Positions 33,383 to 42,468 of a DNA stretch of 64,000 nucleotides are shown piece after piece. Both the position numbers and the translations under genes were made by a program. Below the pieces are notes generated by a model. That model was not told the origin of the DNA. It searched no databases and saw only the letters and a program-made list of their open reading frames with translations. Position 1 is the first letter of the stretch. Every line of letters begins with the position of its first letter. The stretch comes from JAMZMI01 sp039944535 (GTDB taxonomy: Bacteria; Bacteroidota; Bacteroidia; Cytophagales; Cyclobacteriaceae), in contig JBDUYP010000022.1 of assembly GCA_039944535.1 (NCBI GenBank), forward strand, positions 1 through 64,000. The letters are read 5' to 3'.

Positions 33383-36300
33383 TTAGTTGAATGAAACATT
33401 TAAACCGAATGTAATTGAGGTTGGGATAGGATATAAGCCTCCAATCGCTTCAGGATCCGGACCGGTAAAAGCATTCTTACCGGAATTATCCTTGATCCAC
33501 ATAATGTTATCCCCCATTACAAAAACCCGAAGTGAGTCAATTGCTCCAAGCTTTTGGGTAATTGAGGAAGGGAATTCATAGCCAAGTGTGATATTCCTAA
33601 TTTTAAAGTAGGAGCTATTTACCCAAAAATAATCCGAGGCACGTCGCTCATTATTATTATCAACAAGAGACAACATTGGTACGTTAGAATTCGGGTTATC
33701 GGGCGTCCAGGCATCCAAAACGCCAACACCATTATTGGATCCTGTATTAACAAATGAATTAAAACCCTTCCATGAATCTGATCCGGTCTCTCCTGCTGTA
33801 CCAGAACCAAACAATGCAAAGTCAAAGCCCTTGAACATCAGGTTGATTCTAATTCCATATTCATATTTCGGTAACGATATCCCTAACCAATCCTGATCGA
33901 GCGGATCAACCACACCATCATTATTAATATCCTTGTATCTAATTCTACCAACTCCCTTTCCTGGTTGATCTGCATGAGCCTCAACCTCATCTTCTGATCG
34001 GAAAATCCCATCGGTTACGTATCCGAATATTGAGGTTTGAGAACGTCCCAGAATTGTCTTTTCCTCATTCCCGGCATAGGCTGTTCTTACTTGCTCTGGC
34101 AATTCTGTGATTTCATCTAGGAAATGGCTCACATTTGTATTAATGCTATAAGATAAACCCCCAATATTGTTACGATAACCTAGCAATATCTCGAAACCTT
34201 TATTGGTAGTTGATGCCCCATTATACCATGTGCTTTGACCTTCACCTAAAGTTGCAGAGACAGGTGGTCGTATAAGAATCCCTGTAGTCTTCCGGCTAAA
34301 GTAATCGAATGAAGATGTCAACTTATCATCAAAGAAAGCCATGTCAATACCTACATTCAGTTCATCTGTAGTCTCCCATTGCAACACATCATTGGCTCCT
34401 TGGGTTGGTTGGTAACCAGACATAAGAATTCCGGTATCATTTCCTTCAATATCATATGAGGTACCAGAATAAAGCGCACCATAATTCGCTCTATATAGCC
34501 CAAACCTGGCAAAGTCCCCGATTCGATCATTTCCAGACCGACCAATACTAATTCTTGGTTTTAATTCGGATATAAAGTTTACATCCTTCAGAAAATCTTC
34601 ATTGCTAATCCTCCAGCCGAATGAAAGAGCCGGGAAATTACCGTACTTGTTTTCATTACCAAATCGTGAAGACCCATCCCTTCGAAACGTAGCAGAAGCA
34701 AGATACTTGTCATCAAAAGTCCAGCTTACCTTACCAAAATAAGAAAGCATTCTGTTTCCTGTAACAGACTGACCATTTTGCTGAACCCCAGTACCAGCAT
34801 TCAGAACAAAATAGTTTTCCTCTTGAATTGCAAAATTTTCTCTGTAAGCACTAAAACCATTATAATCAATCTTTATTGCCTCTGTTCCCATAAGAATATT
34901 GAAATTATTCTTTCCAAAATCCCTTGAATACCTTATAGTATTTGTTAGAGTAAAATTTGATGAATGAACCTGCCCAAGGCTCATGTTATTAATATCCCTT
35001 CTCATAAATCCCTCCTGAAAACTTGGATTAATGGTTTTATTATATCGATTGGAATAATCAAGACCAGCGCTTGATCTTAAGACCAAATTGTCAATTAATT
35101 CCAACTCCGCATAAACATTACCAAAAGTAATTACCTCACGAGATTCATTCCACCGGCTGAGATGCTGCATATGCAAGGGGTTATTCCTATCCGTATACCC
35201 TCCTCCTAAAGCACCACCATACTCACCATCCGTCCTAAATACCGGTATCGTGGGAGCAAGGATTACAGCCAAAGTTGGTGTATCTACGCCTCCAAGATCA
35301 TCAGTTGCCAGGTTCTGACTAGTTCTTGCCAACCTTGTATTTTGTCCAACTCTAAATTTGTTATTGAAAAATTTCAGTTGAGAGTTAACCGAAATATCAA
35401 ACCGTTCATAATAGCTTGAGTTTGCAATCATATAATCATCCTTCGTATGAGACAGGTTGACATTGATTGAACTTTTATCGCTACTTGATGAGATGTTAAG
35501 ATCATTTTTAGTGAGGACACCTGTGTTATAAAATTTGTCCTGCCAGTCGGTATCTGCAACAGGCATTAATGGATCGCCACCTACAAATGGCGCTGGATTA
35601 ACCTGATCCAATACAGGTGTTCCGTCGCTTTCGGTATGCCAATCGTAACTAAAAATATCTCCAATGGCATCTGGGTTTGTCCCATCGTTTACAGCCGCCT
35701 GCCATAAAACTGTCCCCCACTGCTCGGTATTAAGTACATCAATTCGTTGAGGTTTTTCGGTACGTAAGCTTAGCGAAGAATTAAAACCAACACTCAACTT
35801 TTCTTTCCCTGCACCTTGCTTTGTAGTAACAATTATCACACCCGAAGCACCCCTGGCTCCATATATAGCTGATGATGCAGCATCCTTAAGTACCTGGATA
35901 GATTCAATATTTTGTGCATTTAAGGTTTGGAAGACCGTTGACCTCTGTGATGGCACTCCATCAATCACATACAGTGGAGAATTATCCCCTAATGTATTCA
36001 GCCCACGGACATGTATCCTCTGTGCTGATCCTGTAGGATTTCCATCACCCTGAACATACAAGCCTGCTACCCTGCCTTGTAATGCACGCATAGGGCTTGT
36101 TGTTGGAATATTTTGAACTTCATCAACATCAACAACCGTAATTGCACCGGTAACATCTTTTTTTCTTTCACTTGTATAGCCGACTACAATAAGCTCATCC
36201 AAGGCTCGAACATTCTCATTTAATTCAACTACAATCACTGACCTTCCATTCACTTTAATTTTCTGAGTTACATAGCCAATAAATGAAAAAACCAGTTCAC

Positions 36301-36601
36301 TCTTCTGATCAGGGACATCAATACTAAAGTTACCTTCAACATCAGTCACCACACCTATATTGGTTCCTGATACCGTAATATTGACACCTGGTAACGACTC
36401 TCCTTTTTCATCAGTTACTTTACCTGTAATTGTAATGTCTTCCAATTGACGGGAAAGCAAACCTTCATTTTGATTTCTCTTCTGAGAATCGTTAATTTCA
36501 ATACTCGAAATTGACAATCCGCTGGAGAAACCACAGAAGTACAGAAGCCCAAAAATGGCTACCAACAAGAGCTTCTTAAAACCGGGTAAGTTTTTCTTCA
36601 T
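33383..36601 (-). CDS. susC: SusC-like TonB-dependent transporter
   Basis: This 1,072-residue outer-membrane transporter has a signal region (about 1-30), then a carboxypeptidase-regulatory-like domain (about 55-130, ITGKVTDEKGESLPGVNITV). The plug follows (GYTSERKKDVTGAI, then VRGLNTLGDNSPLYVIDGVP), then the 22-strand barrel with the usual ending SITFGLNVSFN. There is no STN domain, so it is not directly tied to an anti-sigma factor. It is the first gene of the ten-gene operon. The promoter should lie in 36,602-36,780; a strict TAnnTTTG element was not found there. Confidence 0.96.
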   Translation of the reverse strand: MKKNLPGFKKLLLVAIFGLLYFCGFSSGLSISSIEINDSQKRNQNEGLLSRQLEDITITGKVTDEKGESLPGVNITVSGTNIGVVTDVEGNFSIDVPDQKSELVFSFIGYVTQKIKVNGRSVIVVELNENVRALDELIVVGYTSERKKDVTGAITVVDVDEVQNIPTTSPMRALQGRVAGLYVQGDGNPTGSAQRIHVRGLNTLGDNSPLYVIDGVPSQRSTVFQTLNAQNIESIQVLKDAASSAIYGARGASGVIIVTTKQGAGKEKLSVGFNSSLSLRTEKPQRIDVLNTEQWGTVLWQAAVNDGTNPDAIGDIFSYDWHTESDGTPVLDQVNPAPFVGGDPLMPVADTDWQDKFYNTGVLTKNDLNISSSSDKSSINVNLSHTKDDYMIANSSYYERFDISVNSQLKFFNNKFRVGQNTRLARTSQNLATDDLGGVDTPTLAVILAPTIPVFRTDGEYGGALGGGYTDRNNPLHMQHLSRWNESREVITFGNVYAELELIDNLVLRSSAGLDYSNRYNKTINPSFQEGFMRRDINNMSLGQVHSSNFTLTNTIRYSRDFGKNNFNILMGTEAIKIDYNGFSAYRENFAIQEENYFVLNAGTGVQQNGQSVTGNRMLSYFGKVSWTFDDKYLASATFRRDGSSRFGNENKYGNFPALSFGWRISNEDFLKDVNFISELKPRISIGRSGNDRIGDFARFGLYRANYGALYSGTSYDIEGNDTGILMSGYQPTQGANDVLQWETTDELNVGIDMAFFDDKLTSSFDYFSRKTTGILIRPPVSATLGEGQSTWYNGASTTNKGFEILLGYRNNIGGLSYSINTNVSHFLDEITELPEQVRTAYAGNEEKTILGRSQTSIFGYVTDGIFRSEDEVEAHADQPGKGVGRIRYKDINNDGVVDPLDQDWLGISLPKYEYGIRINLMFKGFDFALFGSGTAGETGSDSWKGFNSFVNTGSNNGVGVLDAWTPDNPNSNVPMLSLVDNNNERRASDYFWVNSSYFKIRNITLGYEFPSSITQKLGAIDSLRVFVMGDNIMWIKDNSGKNAFTGPDPEAIGGLYPIPTSITFGLNVSFN

Positions 36602-37300
36602 AAGTTCAAAAGTTTATTTTATACATTTTTAAATCTTAAAGAATTCGACCCCTTCATTCATTTTACTTGATGAAAGGTTAATCTCGATAAGAGATACAAG
36701 GATGTATAATTAACCCATTATAAAAAAAAATACCGGGCAAACGCGTCAAAATAGTGTCACATATCAATAGTATTGGTATGCCTACTTAAAGCCCGGACGG
36801 TAAAAAATGATATAATTCTCTCGTACAAATAGATGTACTCACCGTAAATAATAGCCACAGTTTACTTGAATGAACAGCAGATTGATCACAGGATAGCGGC
36901 ATCAAAAGAAAAGAGAAACTTCGGGAGGTTATAGCATAAACTTATGCACGATAACCGTCATGGGTACCCATAACAGACTCCTGTCATAAGGCTATGAGCA
37001 AATGGTTGAAAACAATCTTAATCTCAATAGACATAAACAAACTGAAAGGGAGAACCATCTCTGAACAGGGCCGGGAGCATAAACCCAAGAGGCCGTGGGA
37101 TGTAGAGACTACTTTTGGCCCTATCACACAATGGGTTCCATGAATTTATGTTAAAAGGGGGTTGATATAGTAGAAGTAGACGCTGGCACCCAACTTGGCC
37201 AAAAGGCTAATTAGAGCTGAGAATGCTCCTCTGGCTTAATTTATTTACTCAAAAGCGATTGTCTCAACAGGTAATCAAAGAAATGGAATTGTATTAAACT
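36602..37300. other. Gene-free stretch upstream of susC
   Basis: No intact gene is seen. The part nearest susC (36,602-36,780) is AT-rich and presumably holds the operon promoter. The part from about 36,980 on contains a decayed transposase (listed separately). The rest shows no recognisable element. Confidence 0.7.
37000..37190 (+). pseudogene. Decayed IS1182-type transposase, C-terminal fragment
   Basis: Read with frame changes, this encodes SEQGREHKPKRPWDVETTFGP and, after frameshifts, a stretch resembling the end of IS1182-family transposases (MGFHEFMLKGVD-like, in broken frames). Several stops and shifts are present in fewer than 200 bases, so it is long dead. The 5' part of the transposase cannot be followed upstream. 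Family assignment is from memory of the conserved RPxDVExxFGxIKHN region. Confidence 0.5.
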
Positions 37301-37341
37301 AAAGAGGCCATCTCATTTTACTTTTGAGACAGCCTCTTTTT
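37301..37341. terminator. Hairpin after the broken GAPDH gene (terminator or IS end)
   Basis: The arms aaagaggc...tctca and tgagac...gcctcttttt form a hairpin with T tracts, readable in both directions. It lies 19 bp after the original GAPDH stop and would terminate that gene. However, gaggctgtctcaaaa also looks like a terminal inverted repeat of IS1182-type elements, and such a remnant is adjacent. Both readings are open. Confidence 0.6.
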
Positions 37342-37359
37342 GTTTTGACTATTAATTGC

Positions 37360-38057
37360 TTATTTCGAAGATATGTACTCAAGCAGCGCAACTACCTTAG
37401 AAGAGTAGCCCCATTGTCATACCATGATACAACTTTCAGGAATGTAGGAGTCAACTGGATACCAGCACCTGCATCGAAGATTGAAGTTCTTGAATCACCG
37501 ATAAAGTCGTTAGAAACTACTGCATCCTCAATATATCCAAGCACTCCTTTCAAAGCTCCTTCTGAAGCTTCTTTCATCGCAGCACAAACTTCTTCGTAAG
37601 TGGTTTCCTTTTTCAGGTTTACTGTAAGGTCTACACAAGATACATCCGGAGTAGGTACTTTAAATGCCATACCTGTCAATTTACCGTTCAACTCAGGAAT
37701 AACTTTTCCCACTGCTTTCGCAGCTCCGGTTGATGAAGGGATAATGTTTTGACCTGGGCCACGCCCACCTCTCCAGTCTTTCATAGAAGGGCCATCTACT
37801 GTCTTTTGAGTAGCAGTTGTGGCGTGTACAGTAGTCATCAAACCTGACTCTATTCCGAATGTATCATTTAACACCTTGGCTATTGGTGCCAAACAGTTGG
37901 TTGTACAAGATGCATTAGAAACAAAAACCATATCAGAAGTATATTTCTCCTGATTTACGCCCATTACGAACATCGGGGTATCATCTTTCGAAGGGGCAGA
38001 CATTACTACTTTTTTGGCACCAGCGTCAATATGACCCTGTGCGCTCTCTTTGGTAAG
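37360..38057 (-). pseudogene. gap: Glyceraldehyde-3-phosphate dehydrogenase, truncated and frameshifted
   Basis: The catalytic and C-terminal two thirds of a GAPDH are present. There is the active-site Cys in SNASCTTNC, HATTATQKTVDGPS, and RGGRGPGQNIIPSSTG. The first 100 or so codons, holding the NAD-binding fold, are missing. Homology (LTKESAQGHIDAGAKKVV) stops near 38,057, where the ISAon1 remnant begins. At the 3' end a 4-bp deletion near 37,412 (Asp-Asn-Glu-Met-Gly becomes Asp-Asn-Gly) shifts the frame, which now stops at 37,392. The lost frame GYSSKVVALLEYISSK reaches taa at 37,360-37,362. It cannot make a working enzyme; the cell must have another copy. Confidence 0.88.
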
Positions 38058-38877
38058 GAGAACTTTACACCATTATTACCAATAAGGGAGCTAAGGGCAA
38101 TAAAGGGTGCCTGGTGGCTATGATCAAGGGTGTTAATAGCGAGAGAATTAGATCAATTCTTTATCGTAAAATTCCGATAGAACAGCGAAGAATGGTGAAG
38201 GAGGTCACCCTAGATATGGCAGCCAGTATGGAACAAATTGTTCGCAAAACATTCACGAAAGCAACCCTTGTTACAGACCGTTTTCATGTGCAAAAATAGC
38301 TTATGATGCACTACAGCAAATGAGAATAGAATACCGATGCGAGGCTATTGAGCAAGAGAGTAATGAGATAGAACTCAGTAAGCAAGTAGGTCAGGTTAAC
38401 AAAGCTGATATTCTAGGCAATGGGGACACTCCCAAACAACTTCTTGCCCGCAGCAAATATTTACTATTTAAGCGAAAGGACACTTGGAATCCCTCGCAAA
38501 TACATCGTGCAGAAATACTCTTTCAGCGATATCCCAGGCTGGAACAAGCCTACCATTTGGCACAAAACCTTGGGTATATCTACAGCATAAAAGACAAGGG
38601 TGTCGCTTACACCAAGCTCGCTCAATGGTACAATCGAGTAGAAGAACTTGGATTCAAATCATTCAATACAATATCCAGGACAATCCAAAATCACTATATA
38701 ACCATCTTGAATTACTTCGATCAACGAAGTACCAATGCTGCAGCGGAATCCTTCAATGCCAAGATCAAAGCTCTAAGAACTCAATTCAGAGGTGTTCGAA
38801 ATATCAGTTTCTTTCTATATAGGCTTTCTAAAATCTATGCTTAGTACAATCTCCCCACAACTTTATTGCTTGATCCA
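38058..38877 (+). pseudogene. ISAon1-type transposase, 5'-truncated and frameshifted, with IS end
   Basis: This is the second copy of the ISAon1/ISL3-type element. The N-terminal part of the transposase is gone: the reading begins at ELYTIITNKGAKGN (38,060) fused to the broken GAPDH. Downstream VTLDMAASMEQIVRKTF and LVTDRFHVQK are typical. A one-base deletion near 38,297 (expected HVQKLAYDALQQM) breaks the frame. It then runs intact to the stop at 38,842-38,844. The IS end ttgcttgatcca finishes near 38,877. The copy at 1-386 is closely similar but has a different lesion, so the two decayed independently. Confidence 0.85.
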
Positions 38878-38910
38878 TTAAGATGTACACTTTTATGTAA
38901 ACCGGATATA

Positions 38911-38942
38911 AAAAAGCACTCACGAATTAACGTAAGTGCTTG
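38911..38942. terminator. Rho-independent terminator of tRNA-Thr
   Basis: The hairpin aagcactcacg / cgtaagtgctt has one mismatch. On the minus strand it is followed by a T tract. It lies about 10 bp after the tRNA-Thr 3' end. It is unrelated in sequence to the terminator at 431-465, although it holds the same position relative to the repeat. An element that restores the tRNA gene would be expected to bring its own terminator. Confidence 0.8.
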
Positions 38943-38950
38943 ATTATCAA

Positions 38951-39024
<74 letters not shown>

Positions 39025-39047
39025 TTCTTTTTTGCTTTACTCTTTAT

Positions 39048-39078
39048 CAAAACTACATTTCAACTTTCCTCTTTTCAA
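39048..39078 (-). promoter_or_regulatory. Bacteroidota-type promoter for tRNA-Thr
   Basis: On the minus strand a TTG (39,076-39,078) is followed after 20 bases by TAGTTTTG (39,048-39,055). This matches the Bacteroidota -33/-7 pattern TTG-N19-23-TAnnTTTG. The -7 element lies 23 bases before the mature tRNA 5' end, leaving a short leader. Confidence 0.55.
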
Positions 39079-39130
39079 GAGCAACATGTTGCTCTATCGG
39101 AACGCCGAACCGTAGCTAAGCTAAGGAGAC
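39078..39130 (-). other. Degenerate tRNA-Thr 5' half with 18-bp palindrome
   Basis: On the minus strand the sequence opens gtctccttagcttagct. After about 20 extra bases it continues tagagcaac, closely following the first 25 or so bases of the tRNA-Thr (gcctccttagctcagct, tagagcaac). It then enters a perfect 18-bp palindrome (39,078-39,095, agagcaaca/tgttgctct). There is no matching 3' half, so it is not a gene. It may be debris of an old tRNA duplication or integration. Confidence 0.45.
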
Positions 39131-39229
39131 CTGAACTACCGCTTCGCGATAAATTCTGTTGCTCTCTGTGAAAGCGAGTGCAAATGTAAAATTACAATTC
39201 TTTAATGCAAACTCCGGAGAGGAAAAAAA

Positions 39230-41173
39230 TTACAATTTCCTGAAAACTTTTAGCTGCTCGCGCAAATGAGATATCTCGGCTTCAGCCTTTTCAATTTTTT
39301 CTTGCATTTCATCCTTCAACTTATTGGCCGTTTTAGACTCTGCAAAGAAATCCATATTGGTTTTTAGCGTAGATATTTCGTTTTCCAGTTCGCTCATTTT
39401 TCTCTTCACTGCAGCTTCCTTTCTCTGAATTTTCTGAGCTCCATGAGGGCTATTCTTTAATTTGTTTACCTGAATTTTAATCTCCAACTCCGAACGCTGG
39501 GTATCTGAAAGCTCTTCAAAACCCAGTAACTTCTCCATGATAGAATCAAACCTGGCATGGATGGCATCTATTGATTCTTTAGGTACAAATCCTACCTCCG
39601 CGTATTGATCGAGAAGGCTGTAAACTTCATCAAGTTCAATATCATCTGTATTCAGGTAGGCCTCCAGCATAGAGCATATCTTTTCCTTCTCCACTAAATT
39701 CTCACGATATTCAGCTCCCTGCCCTGAACTATCTGATCGTTTCCTCTCAAAGAAAGTATCACAGGCTGCTTTAAACTTTTGATACACATCATTTCGATGC
39801 TTCTCTGGCAGTGGGCCAATATTTCTCCATTCCTGCTGCAACTGCTTTAATTCATTGGCAGTTTTATCCCAATCCGTGCTCTCTTTGAGTTCCTCAGCTT
39901 TTTTAAGCAACACAAGTTTCTTTTCGAGGTTTCCTTCTCTCTCAGATTCCAGCTTTTTGAAAAAATCATTTTTATTGGCGAAAAACTTCTTGAAATTTCC
40001 CCAAAAGTGTCTGTTTATATCTTTGGCACTTTCCCTCGGCAAGCCTCCTATGGCGTCCCACTTCTTTTGAAGCTCTAAAATCTGCTTGGTCTTTTTATTC
40101 CAATCGCTGATCTTGTCAGAGTTAAATTCAGTGAAAGTTCCAGCTTCGTCACCAATTGCCATTTTGGCTTTAGCATTTTCACTGAGCTGAGATTTAAGTC
40201 CTTCGAAAAAATCCTTTCTCTTCGCATAGACATTGTCTGAAGCAGTTTTGAAGCGCTCCCAAAGCGCCTCCTGATCATTTTTAGGCACGGGACCTATGTG
40301 TCTAAATTCTTCATGCAACTCATTGAGTTGATGAATTGCACTTTTTATGTTTTCTACAGCTTCAAGCGCCTCAGCCTTTACACAAAGCTCCAACTTAGCT
40401 TCGAGGTTTTTCTTTCTATCTAATTCTTTTAGTTCAAAATAGATACTCCTGTTGTCATAGAATCTATCCAGCAGTGCGTTATAATTAGCCCAAAGCGTTT
40501 TAGCATACTGTCCGGGCACCTGACCGATGCTCTTCCATTGTCCCTGCAGTTCCTTAATGGCACCAATTGACGCATTGGTCTCTTCGCCATCTACTAACTC
40601 TCTGATCTGATCAAGCAGCTCATTCTTTCTTTTTAAGTTTTGCTCCTTGTCTTTATTGAGTTGGGAAAAATATTTCTGTTTCTTCTCCCTAAGGGTATTG
40701 TAGAGAAAGAAGAAACTACCATCTATCTCATCTCCTTTGTATTGAAAATCATCCGCGCTATTCCCTTCTTCAACCAAAAACGCCTTTAAGGCCTCATCCT
40801 TTTCGGCTGAATATAACTTATCGTAATATGGTTTGATCTCTTTGAGCGCACGGTCTACCAACCTCATGTCTTCTGAGTCGGAAAACTGCTTAAGTGCCTG
40901 ATAAACCTCTTGTTTGCCAGCATTCTCCAGATGAAGGTCCTCGAGAGGGTCATGATGATCATCTTCATGATCGTCATCATCAGTATCACCGGACGATTTT
41001 TCGTCCGCCTGACTATCTGTAGCTCTTTCCTCCTGTGTTTCTGCTTTTGGTGCTTCCTCCTTCACTTCTTCCTCCTTCACTTCTTCAGATAATTCAGGTT
41101 TATCCTGAACCGGCTCCTGCTCCTCAGCTCTTTGTGCTTTTGGGTCAGTAAATTTCTCGTCCTGCTTCTCCAT
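39230..41173 (-). CDS. DUF349 domain protein
   Basis: This 647-residue cytoplasmic protein has an acidic, low-complexity N-terminus (Glu/Asp/Lys-rich, with a His/Asp patch near 65-80). At least five helical DUF349 repeats of about 70 residues follow, each with a Trp-containing core such as WKSIGQVP, FRHIGPVPKND, WDAIGGLP and WRNIGPLPEKH. A C-terminal coiled coil (about 580-647) ends the protein. DUF349 proteins are common in Bacteroidota; no activity is known to me. It sits beyond the tRNA and looks like core chromosome. Confidence 0.9.
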   Translation of the reverse strand: MEKQDEKFTDPKAQRAEEQEPVQDKPELSEEVKEEEVKEEAPKAETQEERATDSQADEKSSGDTDDDDHEDDHHDPLEDLHLENAGKQEVYQALKQFSDSEDMRLVDRALKEIKPYYDKLYSAEKDEALKAFLVEEGNSADDFQYKGDEIDGSFFFLYNTLREKKQKYFSQLNKDKEQNLKRKNELLDQIRELVDGEETNASIGAIKELQGQWKSIGQVPGQYAKTLWANYNALLDRFYDNRSIYFELKELDRKKNLEAKLELCVKAEALEAVENIKSAIHQLNELHEEFRHIGPVPKNDQEALWERFKTASDNVYAKRKDFFEGLKSQLSENAKAKMAIGDEAGTFTEFNSDKISDWNKKTKQILELQKKWDAIGGLPRESAKDINRHFWGNFKKFFANKNDFFKKLESEREGNLEKKLVLLKKAEELKESTDWDKTANELKQLQQEWRNIGPLPEKHRNDVYQKFKAACDTFFERKRSDSSGQGAEYRENLVEKEKICSMLEAYLNTDDIELDEVYSLLDQYAEVGFVPKESIDAIHARFDSIMEKLLGFEELSDTQRSELEIKIQVNKLKNSPHGAQKIQRKEAAVKRKMSELENEISTLKTNMDFFAESKTANKLKDEMQEKIEKAEAEISHLREQLKVFRKL

Positions 41174-41215
41174 ATTTGGATAATATTCAATTCAATTGTT
41201 ATTCAAAGCTAATAA

Positions 41216-41794
41216 TTAATTCAATCTGGGATCAGTGGGATAATTAGATATTGCTCTAAATTTCCCTCCCATTTCCTTTAATACTGTTTGCCACAAACTG
41301 GCTGGATCTGTATCAAAAACAAGATGTTTTCCCGCTTGTTTAAATACTATCCACGATTTGGCTTTGATCTCGTCCATCAGTTGACCATCAGACCACCCTG
41401 AGTATCCCACAAAGAATCTTACCGTGCTAGGATCGAGCGTTTTATTTTCGATAGCATCGATCAACCCATCAAAATCAACTCCCCAATGTACGCCCTCAGA
41501 AATCTCTTTATTTGTCTCCAAATGCAGGTCATCGCTATGCAAAAAGTGTAATGTATCCTGCTGAACAGGCCCACCAACATACACCGGCGTATCAAACCCA
41601 TTGACCCCAATAAGGTTATCCAGGCTATCGGGTGCTTCTCTGTTTAGCACAAAGCCGAATGAGCCATTTTCATCATGTTCACATAGGTAAATAACCGTTC
41701 GTTCAAAATTCGGATCTGGAAGATACGGCTCAGAAATAAGAAGGTCACCTCTCTCAGGTAGTACGATATCATCGTGAACAAAATAATCCATCAA
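41216..41794 (-). CDS. YqgE/AlgH family protein
   Basis: This 192-residue single-domain protein has the family motifs LPERGDLLISEPYLPD, NGSFGFVLNR, VYVGGPVQ and FFVGYSGWSDGQL. Members are small cytosolic proteins of poorly defined role (AlgH was linked to alginate regulation in Pseudomonas). The start overlaps the stop of the hydroxylase-like gene upstream by 4 bp, so the two are cotranscribed. Length is normal. Confidence 0.92.
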   Translation of the reverse strand: MMDYFVHDDIVLPERGDLLISEPYLPDPNFERTVIYLCEHDENGSFGFVLNREAPDSLDNLIGVNGFDTPVYVGGPVQQDTLHFLHSDDLHLETNKEISEGVHWGVDFDGLIDAIENKTLDPSTVRFFVGYSGWSDGQLMDEIKAKSWIVFKQAGKHLVFDTDPASLWQTVLKEMGGKFRAISNYPTDPRLN

Positions 41795-42375
41795 TGCAAT
41801 GCGGGTTTTAAAGGCAAACTATTTAATATATCGGCTTCCTCAAGTTTCATTTCCTCCAATCGGTTATAGACACTCCTTTCATCGAAATAGTTTAAGGCCA
41901 TTTTAACAAATATTTCGCCATGTTTGGCCTCAGATGCCCAGAGCTGCTGGTAAAACTTCTTAAGTTCAGCGTCTTCCAATGCCTCATACACCATTCTAAA
42001 TCGCTCTGCTCCTCTTGTTTCCACAATCGAAGCAAGTAGCAATCGGTCCATAAACCGCTCTTCTCTACCGCTGCGGCATTTATCTACTAGTTGTTTTACG
42101 TATATATCTTGAGGTATCTCATGTGTCAGTTGAATTCCTCTCTTCTCCATGATTTCATAAACTTGTTGAAAGTGTTCAAGTTCTTCCACTCCCGTTGCGA
42201 TCAACTCAGGCAATATTTCCAGCCGATCAGGGTATTTGGCCACAAAACTCATAGCCATAGCCGACGCTTTGCGCTCGCAATTGGCATGATCTTTCAAAAA
42301 CTCATCAAAATCACCCATCACAGTGTCCAGCCATTCCTGACTACTATCAACTGACAAATCAATCCTCAATTTCAT
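41791..42375 (-). CDS. miaE: tRNA-(ms2io6A)-hydroxylase-like diiron protein
   Basis: This ferritin-like four-helix protein is about 194 residues from the chosen start. The metal-binding pattern is visible: Glu in HANCERKA, Glu-x-x-His in GVEELEHF, Glu in ETRGAERF, and Glu-x-x-His in SEAKHGEI. MiaE hydroxylates the isopentenyl group of ms2i6A37 in tRNA. The frame opens at 42,447, but ATG 42,375 (MKLRIDLS) gives the normal family start and leaves room for the divergent pdxH promoter. ATG 42,405 is the alternative. Confidence 0.85.
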   Translation of the reverse strand: MKLRIDLSVDSSQEWLDTVMGDFDEFLKDHANCERKASAMAMSFVAKYPDRLEILPELIATGVEELEHFQQVYEIMEKRGIQLTHEIPQDIYVKQLVDKCRSGREERFMDRLLLASIVETRGAERFRMVYEALEDAELKKFYQQLWASEAKHGEIFVKMALNYFDERSVYNRLEEMKLEEADILNSLPLKPALH

Positions 42376-42468
42376 TTTTACTGCTGACTTTTTAAATCTC
42401 TTCATCACCACAGAAGCGGTAATGTTTATCTTTGAATACAATAACAAACATAAACATTATTTACCCTG

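Noticed and set aside
36602..36780. Canonical Bacteroidota promoter for the susC operon
   Set aside because: Near matches such as tattttg are one base short of TAnnTTTG, so no promoter position is claimed.
39078..39130. A second tRNA gene upstream of tRNA-Thr
   Set aside because: Only a degenerate 5' half with an insertion is present; no anticodon arm or T-arm follows, so it cannot fold as a tRNA.
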